Of a stretch of 64,000 nucleotides of DNA, positions 9,990-17,951 are shown in pieces. Within the stretch, counting starts at the first letter, position 1; each line of letters starts with the position of its first letter. The stretch spans positions 186,001 to 250,000 of the forward strand of contig CAWEGO010000004.1 of NCBI GenBank assembly GCA_963808725.1. The letters run 5' to 3'. The translations under genes and the position numbers were made by a program. Under the pieces are notes generated by a model, which worked only from the letters and a program-made list of their open reading frames with translations, had not been told where the DNA came from and searched no databases. The stretch is from JAHFUA01 sp963808725. Lineage in GTDB: Bacteria > Acidobacteriota > Terriglobia > Terriglobales > Acidobacteriaceae.

Positions 9990-11756
9990 ATGAAGATTGC
10001 ACGGGACAAGCTCGTGGTGTGGAGTGCGGTGGTACTGGCGCTGCTGCAGACGGCGGTGGCGCTGGCGGCGCGGCGCGGCTATGCCCTTACCGTGTTCGGA
10101 AACCTGGTCCAGACCTCGCTGCTGGTGATCGGAACGGTGGCAATGTACTGCAACGCCGTCCGCACCCGCGGACGGATACGTTTCTTCTGGGGGTTGATGG
10201 CTGCCGGCTTCGGCCTGTGGACCGCCTCGCAACTGGGTTGGACGTACTTCGAAGTGCTGGCGCGGCAGGAGGTGCCCAATCCCTTCCTGGGCGACGTGGT
10301 GGTGTTTATCCACCTGGTGCCCATGATGGGGGCGCTGACCCTGCAGATGCAGTCGTCGCAGGACCAGCAGTCGCTGGAGCTGAGCTCGCTCGACGTGGTG
10401 CTGCTGCTGTTCTGGTGGTTGTACCTCTACGTGTTCACAGTAATCCCTTGGGAGTATGTATCCTTCAACGTCACCCGCTATGGCGACAGCTTCAACACGC
10501 TCTATCTGACCGAGCACCTGCTGTTTTTGGCGGGGGTGGGAATTCTGTGGCTGAAGACGCGGGATCGCTGGCGCACCCTGTACGGCAGCTTCATGGGCGC
10601 GGCGCTGCTCTACGGGTTCGCCTTCTATGCCGCTGACGTGGCCATCGACCTGCACCACTACTACACCGGCAGCGTCTACGACATCCCGCTGGTCGCCGCC
10701 ATGGCGGCGTTCGTGTGCGTGGGTGTGGCCGGCGGGCAAATCAAGGCGTCGGAGGCCCCGCCCTCGAAAACCGCGCCCAGCCCGTGGTCGGGTTGGCTGG
10801 CGATGGCGGCTATGCTCTCCATGCCGGTGCTGGCGTTGTGGCATGAGTTCAAGGGCGACGCTCCCGACAGCGTGCGCCACTTCCGCCTGGTGGTGACTCT
10901 GATAGCGCTGCTGGTGCTGGGCGCACTGGTGTTCCTGAAGCAACACCTGCTGACCCGGCAACTGGCCACCCTGCTGGCGCGCTCGGAAGACTCTCTGGAA
11001 AAGTTCAAGCGCCTGCAGAAGCAACTGGTGCAGTCGGAAAAGCTGATCTCGCTGGGACAACTGGTGGCGGGAGCGGCGCACGAAATCAACAATCCTCTCA
11101 CTGCCATCCTGGGATTCTCCGAGATGCTGGCTCTGGAAAAGAACATGACGCCCTCCCAGCAGGACTTCGTGGAGAAGATTCGGCGGCAGGCGCAGCGCAC
11201 CAAGGACCTAGTCTCCAACCTGCTGGACTTCGCGCGGCAAACCCCCGGGCAGAAAACCGCGGTGGACGTGAACGCGTTGCTGCAAACCGTCATCAAGCTC
11301 AGCGAGACCCGCATGCAAAGGCGGCAGATCCGGGTGGAACTCGACCTGGGGCTGCGCTTGCCCACCGTCTCGGCGGACAAAAACCAGCTCCTGCAGGTCT
11401 TCCTGCACCTCTCGCGCAACGCCGTGGATGCCATGGAGCCACAGGGCAGCGGCGTGCTGCGGGTCGTGACCCGCGCCGAGGAGAACGAAGTAGTCATCGA
11501 ATTCTCCGATACCGGTGTGGGATTGAAGGAGCCCGAGCGCGTGTTCGACCCCTTCTACACCACCAAGGGCGCCGGGGGCACAGGGTTGGGACTCAGCGCC
11601 GCCTACGGCATCGTCCTGGAGCACCACGGCAAGATCGCCGGCCACAACCGCGGGCAGAGCGGAGCCACCTTCGAGGTCCGCCTCCCCATCATCCCCAGCC
11701 AAAAGGCAGCCCCGGCGCTGCCTCCTCAGGTTGCCGGCGTCAAATCCGGCGTCTAG
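9990..11756 (+). CDS. Membrane sensor histidine kinase
   Basis: A 588-residue two-component sensor. The first about 320 residues form a polytopic membrane region with roughly eight to nine hydrophobic segments and no recognisable periplasmic sensor. A coiled linker (about 325-352) leads to the HisKA box GAAHEINNPLTAI with phospho-acceptor His364, then the N, G1 and G2 boxes of the HATPase (NAVDAM, DTGVGL, TGLGLSAAYGI). No response regulator is adjacent; a stand-alone receiver occurs at 44613-45023 but linkage is unproven. ATG 9990 starts directly before the first membrane helix. Confidence 0.9.
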   Translation: MKIARDKLVVWSAVVLALLQTAVALAARRGYALTVFGNLVQTSLLVIGTVAMYCNAVRTRGRIRFFWGLMAAGFGLWTASQLGWTYFEVLARQEVPNPFLGDVVVFIHLVPMMGALTLQMQSSQDQQSLELSSLDVVLLLFWWLYLYVFTVIPWEYVSFNVTRYGDSFNTLYLTEHLLFLAGVGILWLKTRDRWRTLYGSFMGAALLYGFAFYAADVAIDLHHYYTGSVYDIPLVAAMAAFVCVGVAGGQIKASEAPPSKTAPSPWSGWLAMAAMLSMPVLALWHEFKGDAPDSVRHFRLVVTLIALLVLGALVFLKQHLLTRQLATLLARSEDSLEKFKRLQKQLVQSEKLISLGQLVAGAAHEINNPLTAILGFSEMLALEKNMTPSQQDFVEKIRRQAQRTKDLVSNLLDFARQTPGQKTAVDVNALLQTVIKLSETRMQRRQIRVELDLGLRLPTVSADKNQLLQVFLHLSRNAVDAMEPQGSGVLRVVTRAEENEVVIEFSDTGVGLKEPERVFDPFYTTKGAGGTGLGLSAAYGIVLEHHGKIAGHNRGQSGATFEVRLPIIPSQKAAPALPPQVAGVKSGV

Positions 11757-11880
11757 AGGAGCGGGCGCAACACAACAAAGCCTAGCTCCCTCGGCTACGC
11801 CTCCGTCGCGCTTCCTCAGGATGACAGCTTTATTTTGTTGCCGTCACAGCGCGGTCGGCGTCTGCGGCCGGAAGCTTCGA

Positions 11881-11919
11881 TGTATCAACAGTGTAGATAC
11901 ATTTGATATACTGTGTATC
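11881..11919 (+). promoter_or_regulatory. Tandem palindromes in the mazEF promoter (likely autoregulatory operator)
   Basis: Two inverted repeats sit just ahead of the antitoxin gene: TGTATC...GATACA (11881-11886 and 11896-11901) and GATATAC-T-GTGTATC (11905-11919, one mismatch). A -10-like TATACT (11907-11912) lies inside the second. MazE-type antitoxins with MazF typically repress their own promoter through such repeats. Confidence 0.55.
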
Positions 11920-11937
11920 TTTGGAAGGAGTCCGTCT

Positions 11938-12186
11938 ATGAAGGCGCAGATGGTCAAGTGGGGCAATAGCCTTGCCGTTCGCATTCCCAAGGCGGTAGCG
12001 GAGAAAGCCCGGCTGAAGGAAGGTGACTCGCTGGAAATCGAAGCCGCCGCCGAAGGGCACGTCGAACTGCGCCGGGCAAGCAAGATACCTACCCTGGCGC
12101 AACTGATTTCCCAGATCACTCCCGAGAACCGCTACGCCGAAATTCCGACCGGCACGGAAGTGGGAAAAGAAGTTGTTGAATGGTGA
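11938..12186 (+). CDS. mazE: MazE-type antitoxin (AbrB-fold)
   Basis: An 82-residue protein with a swapped-hairpin AbrB/MazE N-terminus (VKWGNSLAVRIPKAVAEKARLKEGDSLEI) followed by a short acidic C-terminal tail expected to wrap around the toxin. It is the labile antitoxin and DNA-binding repressor of a type II module. AAGGAG lies 7 nt before the ATG. Its stop overlaps the start of the mazF-like gene by 7 nt, indicating translational coupling. Confidence 0.9.
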   Translation: MKAQMVKWGNSLAVRIPKAVAEKARLKEGDSLEIEAAAEGHVELRRASKIPTLAQLISQITPENRYAEIPTGTEVGKEVVEW

Positions 12187-12521
12187 CCTCGTACGTTCCC
12201 GAAGCCGGGGACATCGTGATGATGGATTTCGATCCGCAGGTCGGCCGCGAACAGGCCAAGCGGCGGCCTGCACTGGTGCTTACCGATCAGCGGTACAACC
12301 GGGCCAGCGGCCTGGCCATAGTTTTTCTGTTGACGAGCAAGCGCAAACCTTACCCATTCGCACTTCCCGTTACCGTCGGCCAGGTAGAGGGCGCAGTTCT
12401 TGTCGATCAGTTAAAGAGCATGGATTGGGCCGGCCGCAAAGCGAAATTCCACTCCAAGGCTGAGCCTGGGCTAGTGAGCACAGTGCGCCAGTATATTGCG
12501 GTTCTGCTCGCCCTTCGCTGA
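12180..12521 (+). CDS. mazF: MazF-family toxin (mRNA interferase)
   Basis: A 113-residue PemK/MazF fold protein: GDIVMMDFDPQVGREQAKRRPALVLTD near the N-terminus contains the conserved GDI and RPALV motifs, and LVDQLKSMDW in the middle supplies the second conserved block. Family members cleave single-stranded RNA at short sequence motifs when freed from MazE. The complete length and intact motifs suggest a working toxin. The pair lies between the histidine kinase and dapA. Confidence 0.9.
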   Translation: MVTSYVPEAGDIVMMDFDPQVGREQAKRRPALVLTDQRYNRASGLAIVFLLTSKRKPYPFALPVTVGQVEGAVLVDQLKSMDWAGRKAKFHSKAEPGLVSTVRQYIAVLLALR

Positions 12522-12602
12522 AGCAGGTCCGGCGTCGCCGTCGGCCGCCGCCACCCGCATTTTTTCGCTGCCCGAGCCGCCATTGCAGTATGATTTGCGA
12601 TT

Positions 12603-13505
12603 ATGAAACTCCGCGGATGCGGCACTGCTCTCGTCACCCCGTTCCGTAAAGACGGCGCCATCGATGAACCGGCGCTGCGGTCGCTGGTGGCCTGGCAGGT
12701 GGAGTCGGGCATCGATTTCTTGGTGCCCTGCGGCACCACCGGCGAGACGCCCACGCTCTCGCGCGAGGAATGGCTGCGGGTCATCGACATCACCATCGAA
12801 GTCGCGGGCGGACGTGTGCCCATCGTGGCCGGCGCCACCTCGAACTCCACCCGCGATGCGGTGGAGAAGGCGCAGACGGTGGCCGCGCGCCGCGGCGTGG
12901 ACGCCATCCTCACCGCCAGCCCCTACTACAACAAGCCCACGCAGGAAGGACAGTACCTGCACTTCAAAGCCATCGCCGAAGCGGTGGAGAAGCCGCTCAT
13001 CCTCTACAATGTGCCCGGCCGCACCGGCGCGAACATCGAGCCGGCAACGCTGGCGCGCCTCGCGCAGATCCCGAACATCATCGCGGTGAAGGAAGCCAGC
13101 GGCAACATCGGGCAGATCGCCGACACCTGCAATGCCGTCCCGGAGGGCTTTCTAGTTTTTTCCGGCGATGATGCGGTGACGCTGCCCATTATCGCCCTGG
13201 GCGGCGTGGGCATCATTTCGGTTGCGGGTAACGAGATCCCGCACGAGATGTCCGAGTTGACCCGCGCCGCCCTGGCCAATCAGTGGGACGCTGCCCGCCG
13301 CATCCACCGCAAGTACCTGGCGCTCATGCAGGCCAACTTCATCGAGTCCAATCCCATCCCGGTGAAGGCGGTGCTGGCCATGATGGGACGGATCGAGGAA
13401 GTCTATCGCCTGCCGCTCTGCCCCATGAAGAAAGAGAACCGGGCCAAGCTGGAGAAGATCGCCAGCGAAGCCGGGCTGATGGTGCGGACGCTGGTAGCGG
13501 GCTAA
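12603..13505 (+). CDS. dapA: 4-hydroxy-tetrahydrodipicolinate synthase
   Basis: Condenses pyruvate with aspartate semialdehyde. The 300-residue TIM barrel has GTTGETPTLS (44-53), the catalytic tyrosine in YNVPGRTG (Tyr135) and the Schiff-base lysine in IAVKEASGN (Lys163). Length and motifs are typical. Its 3' end overlaps the convergent gene on the other strand by 4 nt. It is on the same strand as asd-lysC-dapB and dapD, but about 5 kb after dapB, so it probably has its own promoter. Confidence 0.96.
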   Translation: MKLRGCGTALVTPFRKDGAIDEPALRSLVAWQVESGIDFLVPCGTTGETPTLSREEWLRVIDITIEVAGGRVPIVAGATSNSTRDAVEKAQTVAARRGVDAILTASPYYNKPTQEGQYLHFKAIAEAVEKPLILYNVPGRTGANIEPATLARLAQIPNIIAVKEASGNIGQIADTCNAVPEGFLVFSGDDAVTLPIIALGGVGIISVAGNEIPHEMSELTRAALANQWDAARRIHRKYLALMQANFIESNPIPVKAVLAMMGRIEEVYRLPLCPMKKENRAKLEKIASEAGLMVRTLVAG

Positions 13506-13987
13506 ACCGTCTTCGCCACCACAATGGCGATCAGGATCCCGACAGCGATGCCAATGATCAGGAGCGTGGAGTTGGCAAAACCGTTCGAGGTCGGGTGCCG
13601 GCCCGGCACCAGGAGGTTTGCGACCTTTGCCAGCTTATCTCCTATCCCGCCGCCATACTGAGCGGTGTCGCCGCTGACCAGATTGGCTCCGGCCAGCCGG
13701 CTGACGTCCAGGAATCGCACCGTAGCCACGGAGTTGGTCTGCGGATCAGTAACCCGGAACGAATCTGGCCCCACGCCGGAGATCCAACCGCTGACCACCG
13801 ACTTGTCGCGCAGGCGCACGGCTACCACGGCGTCGGTTCCGGTTCCCACCCGCGCGACGGCGCTCTTGACGCGCGCCGCCTGCCGGCTCGCCAGCGACCC
13901 GGCTGGTTGTAGCGCCCACGCATCCGCCGCCAGCATGGTTTCGAACAACAGGCCACAGAGAACGATCGTCAACACTCGTTTCAGCAT
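13502..13987 (-). CDS. Hypothetical exported protein with C-terminal membrane segment
   Basis: A 161-residue protein, not assigned to a family. A signal peptide (MLKRVLTIVLCGLLFETMLA) is followed by a small beta-rich region (VVAVRLRDKSVVSGWISGVG...SFRVTDPQT) that resembles an Sm-like or ligand-contact beta barrel. The C-terminus is a hydrophobic helix (STLLIIGIAVGILIAIVVA). It probably sits in the inner membrane with its body in the periplasm. It is convergent with dapA. Confidence 0.65.
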   Translation of the reverse strand: MLKRVLTIVLCGLLFETMLAADAWALQPAGSLASRQAARVKSAVARVGTGTDAVVAVRLRDKSVVSGWISGVGPDSFRVTDPQTNSVATVRFLDVSRLAGANLVSGDTAQYGGGIGDKLAKVANLLVPGRHPTSNGFANSTLLIIGIAVGILIAIVVAKTV

Positions 13988-14169
13988 GCTTACCTCACAT
14001 CCGGCTACCGAGATTTACGTGCCGTCACGGAGACTCTTCCAAACGGCACGGGCTTGGGATGCGAATTATGGGCGACGGGGAAACGATGGGGAATAAATTT
14101 CTTGGGAGTGGGTCAGAGGCCCCGGTAGCTGAGGCACACTGGCCGGTTGAGGCGCGGTCGGTTGCGTTT

Positions 14170-16263
14170 CTACCTGTGTTCCGGGATTGCGGCGTTTAAT
14201 TCCATGTCGGTGGCCGCATGCGCGCGGGATCCCACGACCTGAGCCTCCACCCGGGTGATCAGACCAACCACTCCGTCGGCTGCCTCACACACCCGGGAGA
14301 ACTCCTGCTCGGCATCGCCGGCTTTCCCAGCGTGCTTCAGCTCGACCACGTGTTTGACCAGAGCGTGCATCTCCTTGTGCCTGATCTCCAGTTCCTGCAT
14401 CTCTTGGAGATGGCTGTAGGCGGCCATTCCACCGCCGTAGATCCACTTGCCCAGTTCACAGTCGCGATGCGAGGCCAGTCCCTTGCGTTCGATGTTCTCA
14501 TCGCCGTCCAGGAAATGGCGCAGCTTGAGCCGCCAACCGCGGTGTGCCATCTTGACGCGGGAGAAGTCCACACTGTTGCTGACGGCTCGATCCACCTGGG
14601 AGCCGCGGGAGCGGTCCGTGCCCTCAATGCCGTCTGCGGAGAGCCGAAATTGGCCTACCAACTGACGCAGGTTCAGCGCCAACCCTGAGAGATCTTGCAG
14701 CGCAACCGCGGTCTGCTGGGTCCCAGACTCGGTCGAAACGGCAATGCGGGCAATCTGGTCAACGTTGTTGTCGATCTCCTGGGTGGCGGCAGCCTGTTGG
14801 GTGGCTGCGGTAGCAATCTGTGTGACCATCTCCAAGACTTGTTCCGACATCTGGATGATCTGCCGCAGCGAATCGCCAGCCCGGCGAGTGGATTCGACGC
14901 CCGATTCCACTTCCCTGGAGCCTGCCTGCATGGCGGCAACCGCGGTCCTGGTTTCCGACTGGATGCTGCAAATCATGGCCGAGATTTCCTTGGTGGCGGC
15001 GCCGGTACGCTCAGCCAGCTTGCGCACTTCATCGGCCACCACCGCGAAACCGCGGCCTTGCTCGCCGGCGCGCGCGGCTTCGATGGCCGCGTTGAGCGCC
15101 AGCAGATTGGTCTGGTCGGCGATGTCTTCGATGACGCCGCTGATCCGGCCAATCTCGTCCGACCGCTTTCCCAGTTCCTGGACCTTCCGTGCTGTCTCCT
15201 CGACAGAATTGGCAATGGTCTGCATCTTAGAGAGGGTTTCTTCGACAACCTTGCCCCCCTCCAGCGCCATCTCCGCGGCCTTCTGCGAAGCCGCAGCCGC
15301 CTTACTGGAATTCTCCGAGACCTCATGCACGGTGGCGGCCATCTGTTGCATGGCCGTAGCCACCTGGGTGGTTTGATCTTTTTGTAATTCAGCCCCCTTC
15401 GCCTGGTCACGCGCAGAAGCTGAGATTTCCTCACTGGCAGTCGCGAGACTCTGAGTATTGTTGGAGACTTGGCCCAGGATCTCCTGCAGCTTGTCGATGA
15501 ACCTGTTGAACCATTTGGCTAGCTCCGCCAGCTCGTCCCGGGAAGTGATTTCCACACGTTGGGTCAGATCGCCTTGGGCAACATTCTTGATTCGCTCAAT
15601 CATCTCCTGAAAGCGGACAAAGATGGAACGCGAGACTCTGGTGGAGACAATCAGAAGCACGGCCAGACAGCTCAGACTGAGGAACCCTGCCAGCTTGGCA
15701 TCCTTGTGCCAAACGGCATCAATGTCTTCGATATAAACCCCGGTTCCGATGACCCATCCCCAGGGTTCAAAGGCTTTAACAAAGGAGAGCTTTTGCACCG
15801 GCTTGTCGCTGCCCGGTTTGGGCCACATATAAGCCACAAAGGCACCATCGGTTGTCCGTGCCGCCGCCCGGACAAATTCGACGAAGACGGCTTTGCCGTT
15901 CGGGTCTTTAATATCGCTGAGGTCCTTGCCATTCAGTGCCGGGTTCATGGCATGCATCACCATGGTAGGATGCATGTCATTAATCCAGAAGTAATTGCTG
16001 CCGTCGTAGCGCATGGCCCGAATGGTTTCAATAGCCCGCCTTTGAGCCTCTTCGCGGGTAATCTTCCCTTCCGCCTCCAACCTGTGCTGCTCGACGATCA
16101 CGGAGTAAGGGACTTCTACGAGATTCTTTGTCTTCTGCACCCGCTCGGCGAACAGGCTCGAGCGCTGACTGGTGACCCAGAAGCCAGCCAGGGCCAGGAG
16201 TCCAACCGCGGCGACCCCGACCATCACTCGGAATTTCGCCTTGAGACTCATGCTGAGCGCCAC
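14170..16263 (-). CDS. Methyl-accepting chemotaxis protein with sCache sensor and C-terminal CZB zinc domain
   Basis: An about 697-residue transducer. In order: an N-terminal membrane helix; a periplasmic single-Cache (sCache_2-like) region with YDGSNYFWINDMHP and GWVIGTGVYIEDID; a second membrane helix and HAMP; a methyl-accepting signalling domain with the CheA/CheW-contact tip (IEDIADQTNLLALNAAIEAA); and a C-terminal chemoreceptor zinc-binding domain (about 600-690) with HRGW, the HRDCELGKW block and further histidines. GTG at 16263 is chosen because GGAGG lies 6 nt upstream; ATG at 16251 is the alternative. No che or flagellar genes are nearby, so this is an orphan receptor. CZB domains are known to sense zinc or oxidants such as HOCl. 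Confidence 0.93.
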   Translation of the reverse strand: MALSMSLKAKFRVMVGVAAVGLLALAGFWVTSQRSSLFAERVQKTKNLVEVPYSVIVEQHRLEAEGKITREEAQRRAIETIRAMRYDGSNYFWINDMHPTMVMHAMNPALNGKDLSDIKDPNGKAVFVEFVRAAARTTDGAFVAYMWPKPGSDKPVQKLSFVKAFEPWGWVIGTGVYIEDIDAVWHKDAKLAGFLSLSCLAVLLIVSTRVSRSIFVRFQEMIERIKNVAQGDLTQRVEITSRDELAELAKWFNRFIDKLQEILGQVSNNTQSLATASEEISASARDQAKGAELQKDQTTQVATAMQQMAATVHEVSENSSKAAAASQKAAEMALEGGKVVEETLSKMQTIANSVEETARKVQELGKRSDEIGRISGVIEDIADQTNLLALNAAIEAARAGEQGRGFAVVADEVRKLAERTGAATKEISAMICSIQSETRTAVAAMQAGSREVESGVESTRRAGDSLRQIIQMSEQVLEMVTQIATAATQQAAATQEIDNNVDQIARIAVSTESGTQQTAVALQDLSGLALNLRQLVGQFRLSADGIEGTDRSRGSQVDRAVSNSVDFSRVKMAHRGWRLKLRHFLDGDENIERKGLASHRDCELGKWIYGGGMAAYSHLQEMQELEIRHKEMHALVKHVVELKHAGKAGDAEQEFSRVCEAADGVVGLITRVEAQVVGSRAHAATDMELNAAIPEHR

Positions 16264-16506
16264 GCGGCACCTCCAGGGACTAGTTATCGGCGAATCTCTG
16301 GCCAAACATGAATCGGCACGATGGCTGCGGAAGGCTCGGCACACCAATAGTCATGTGGGGATGGGCCATTAGACCGGTTATACTGCCCGGCCATGCAGGA
16401 CGGCCCACTAAAGCGGCTGTAGCGGCCGGCGATCTGGGCCCTTACCGGCACGGTTCCCATTGCAGGAAATAAGAGCGATAACTTTGGTTGAGTGCCTGGA
16501 GCAACG

Positions 16507-17325
16507 ATGCGCGAGGAGATCGAGCGGCTGTACGAGCTGAAGGGCGAGGCCAGGTCGGATGCGGCGCGGCGGCTGTTCGCCGAATTCCGTGACGCGCTGA
16601 CCGCCGGACGCATCCGCGCCGCGGAAAAAGTCGCGGGCGAATGGCGGGTGAATGCCTGGGTGAAGAAGGGCATCCTGCTGGGCTTCCGGCTGGGAGAACT
16701 GGCGGAGACGGGCCGCGTGCTTTCCTTTGTCGACAAGGACACTTATCCGGTGCGTCGCTTCACTGCGGCCGACAAGGTTCGCATTGTGCCTGGCGGGTCG
16801 TCGGTGCGCTCCGGCGCCTACGTGGCGCCGTCGGTGGTGTGCATGCCGCCCATGTACGTCAATGCCGGGGCGTACGTGGATGAAGGCACCATGGTGGATT
16901 CGCACGCGCTGGTGGGATCGTGCGCGCAGGTCGGCAAACGCGTCCACCTGAGCGCGGCGGCGCAGATCGGCGGCGTGCTGGAGCCGGTGAATGCCTCGCC
17001 TGTGATCATCGAAGACGATGTCCTGGTCGGCGGCAACTGCGGGGTGTACGAGGGAACCCAGGTGCGGGCGCGCGCGGTGCTGGGCGCCGGAACCATCCTT
17101 ACCCGCTCCACACCGCTCTACGACCTGGTGCGCGGAGAAATATATCGCGCCGAGGGCGAGCGGCCATTGATCGTGCCCGAAAACGCCGTGGTGGTGCCGG
17201 GGACGCGCGCGCTCGACCGCGGCAAAGCCCGCGAGTGGGGACTCTCCATCTACGCTCCGGTGATCATCAAGTACCGCGATGAGAAGACGGACCGGGGCAG
17301 CGCGCTGGAAGAGGCGCTGCGCTAG
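16507..17325 (+). CDS. dapD: Tetrahydrodipicolinate N-succinyltransferase
   Basis: Transfers succinyl from succinyl-CoA to tetrahydrodipicolinate, committing the cell to the succinylase branch of DAP synthesis. The 272-residue protein shows the left-handed beta-helix hexapeptide pattern (VPGGSSVRSGAYVAPSVVCM, then VDEGTMVDSHALVGSCAQVG) and the family segments GGVLEP and IIEDDVLVGGNCGVYEG. ATG 16507 is selected because CTGGAG lies 5 nt upstream; a GTG 15 nt earlier is possible. It ends 10 nt from a convergent PilZ gene. Confidence 0.95.
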   Translation: MREEIERLYELKGEARSDAARRLFAEFRDALTAGRIRAAEKVAGEWRVNAWVKKGILLGFRLGELAETGRVLSFVDKDTYPVRRFTAADKVRIVPGGSSVRSGAYVAPSVVCMPPMYVNAGAYVDEGTMVDSHALVGSCAQVGKRVHLSAAAQIGGVLEPVNASPVIIEDDVLVGGNCGVYEGTQVRARAVLGAGTILTRSTPLYDLVRGEIYRAEGERPLIVPENAVVVPGTRALDRGKAREWGLSIYAPVIIKYRDEKTDRGSALEEALR

Positions 17326-17335
17326 TTGCGCGGCG

Positions 17336-17716
17336 CTAGGAATCGAGCTGGCCGGCGGCGCTCTCCAGCATCTTGGCGAAGAGCGCGATCTCGCCCTTCT
17401 GGGTCGCATCGGTATCCACGAACTGGATGCCGTAGTAATACCCGTTGCCGGGCCGGTTGCGGACCACCCCCTGCAACTTCAGGGAAAGAGAGTAGAAAGG
17501 CACGGTCAGCTCCACTTCCACCTGGTCGCCAATCTCCAGCTCAATGCCGGCGTACAGTCCTAGGCCGCCCTCGTTCAACTCGGTCCCGCGTCCTTCGGCG
17601 ATGCGGGTGTAGTTGCCGTTCTCGAACACGAGGCGGATAGGAACATCGAAGTGGAAGCGCTGCCAGCGGCGGTCGGCGGCGGAGGGCACATCGTCAACAG
17701 TCGGAATGGATGACAT
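17336..17716 (-). CDS. PilZ-domain protein (c-di-GMP effector candidate)
   Basis: A 126-residue single-domain protein. RRWQR near residue 17 fits the RxxxR c-di-GMP motif. The second motif reads NEGGLG, where canonical PilZ has (D/N)xSxxG, so the serine is replaced by glycine; binding may still occur but is uncertain. The remainder is a beta barrel ending in a helix. An ATG at 17716 was preferred over a GTG 30 nt upstream because the upstream segment looks unconserved. No diguanylate cyclase is adjacent. Confidence 0.8.
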   Translation of the reverse strand: MSSIPTVDDVPSAADRRWQRFHFDVPIRLVFENGNYTRIAEGRGTELNEGGLGLYAGIELEIGDQVEVELTVPFYSLSLKLQGVVRNRPGNGYYYGIQFVDTDATQKGEIALFAKMLESAAGQLDS

Positions 17717-17951
17717 GCTGCTGGCATGGTAGCCGGGTGCGGACACGCGGCCAAATTACCGAAGTACAGGGCTGGGAGACGCTGCCTTTTGGTAAACCCA
17801 GGCGGAGCGCGGTTCTACACGTGCTCCAAGGCCAAGCCTACTGCCAGCTTAAACATCTCAGAATGCTGGTTCGACCTGCGCAACAGCCTGCCACCTGAGA
17901 AGTTGCGGGCTGGCTCCTGTGCGATAATTCGCGTGTTTCAGCCTGGAATTT

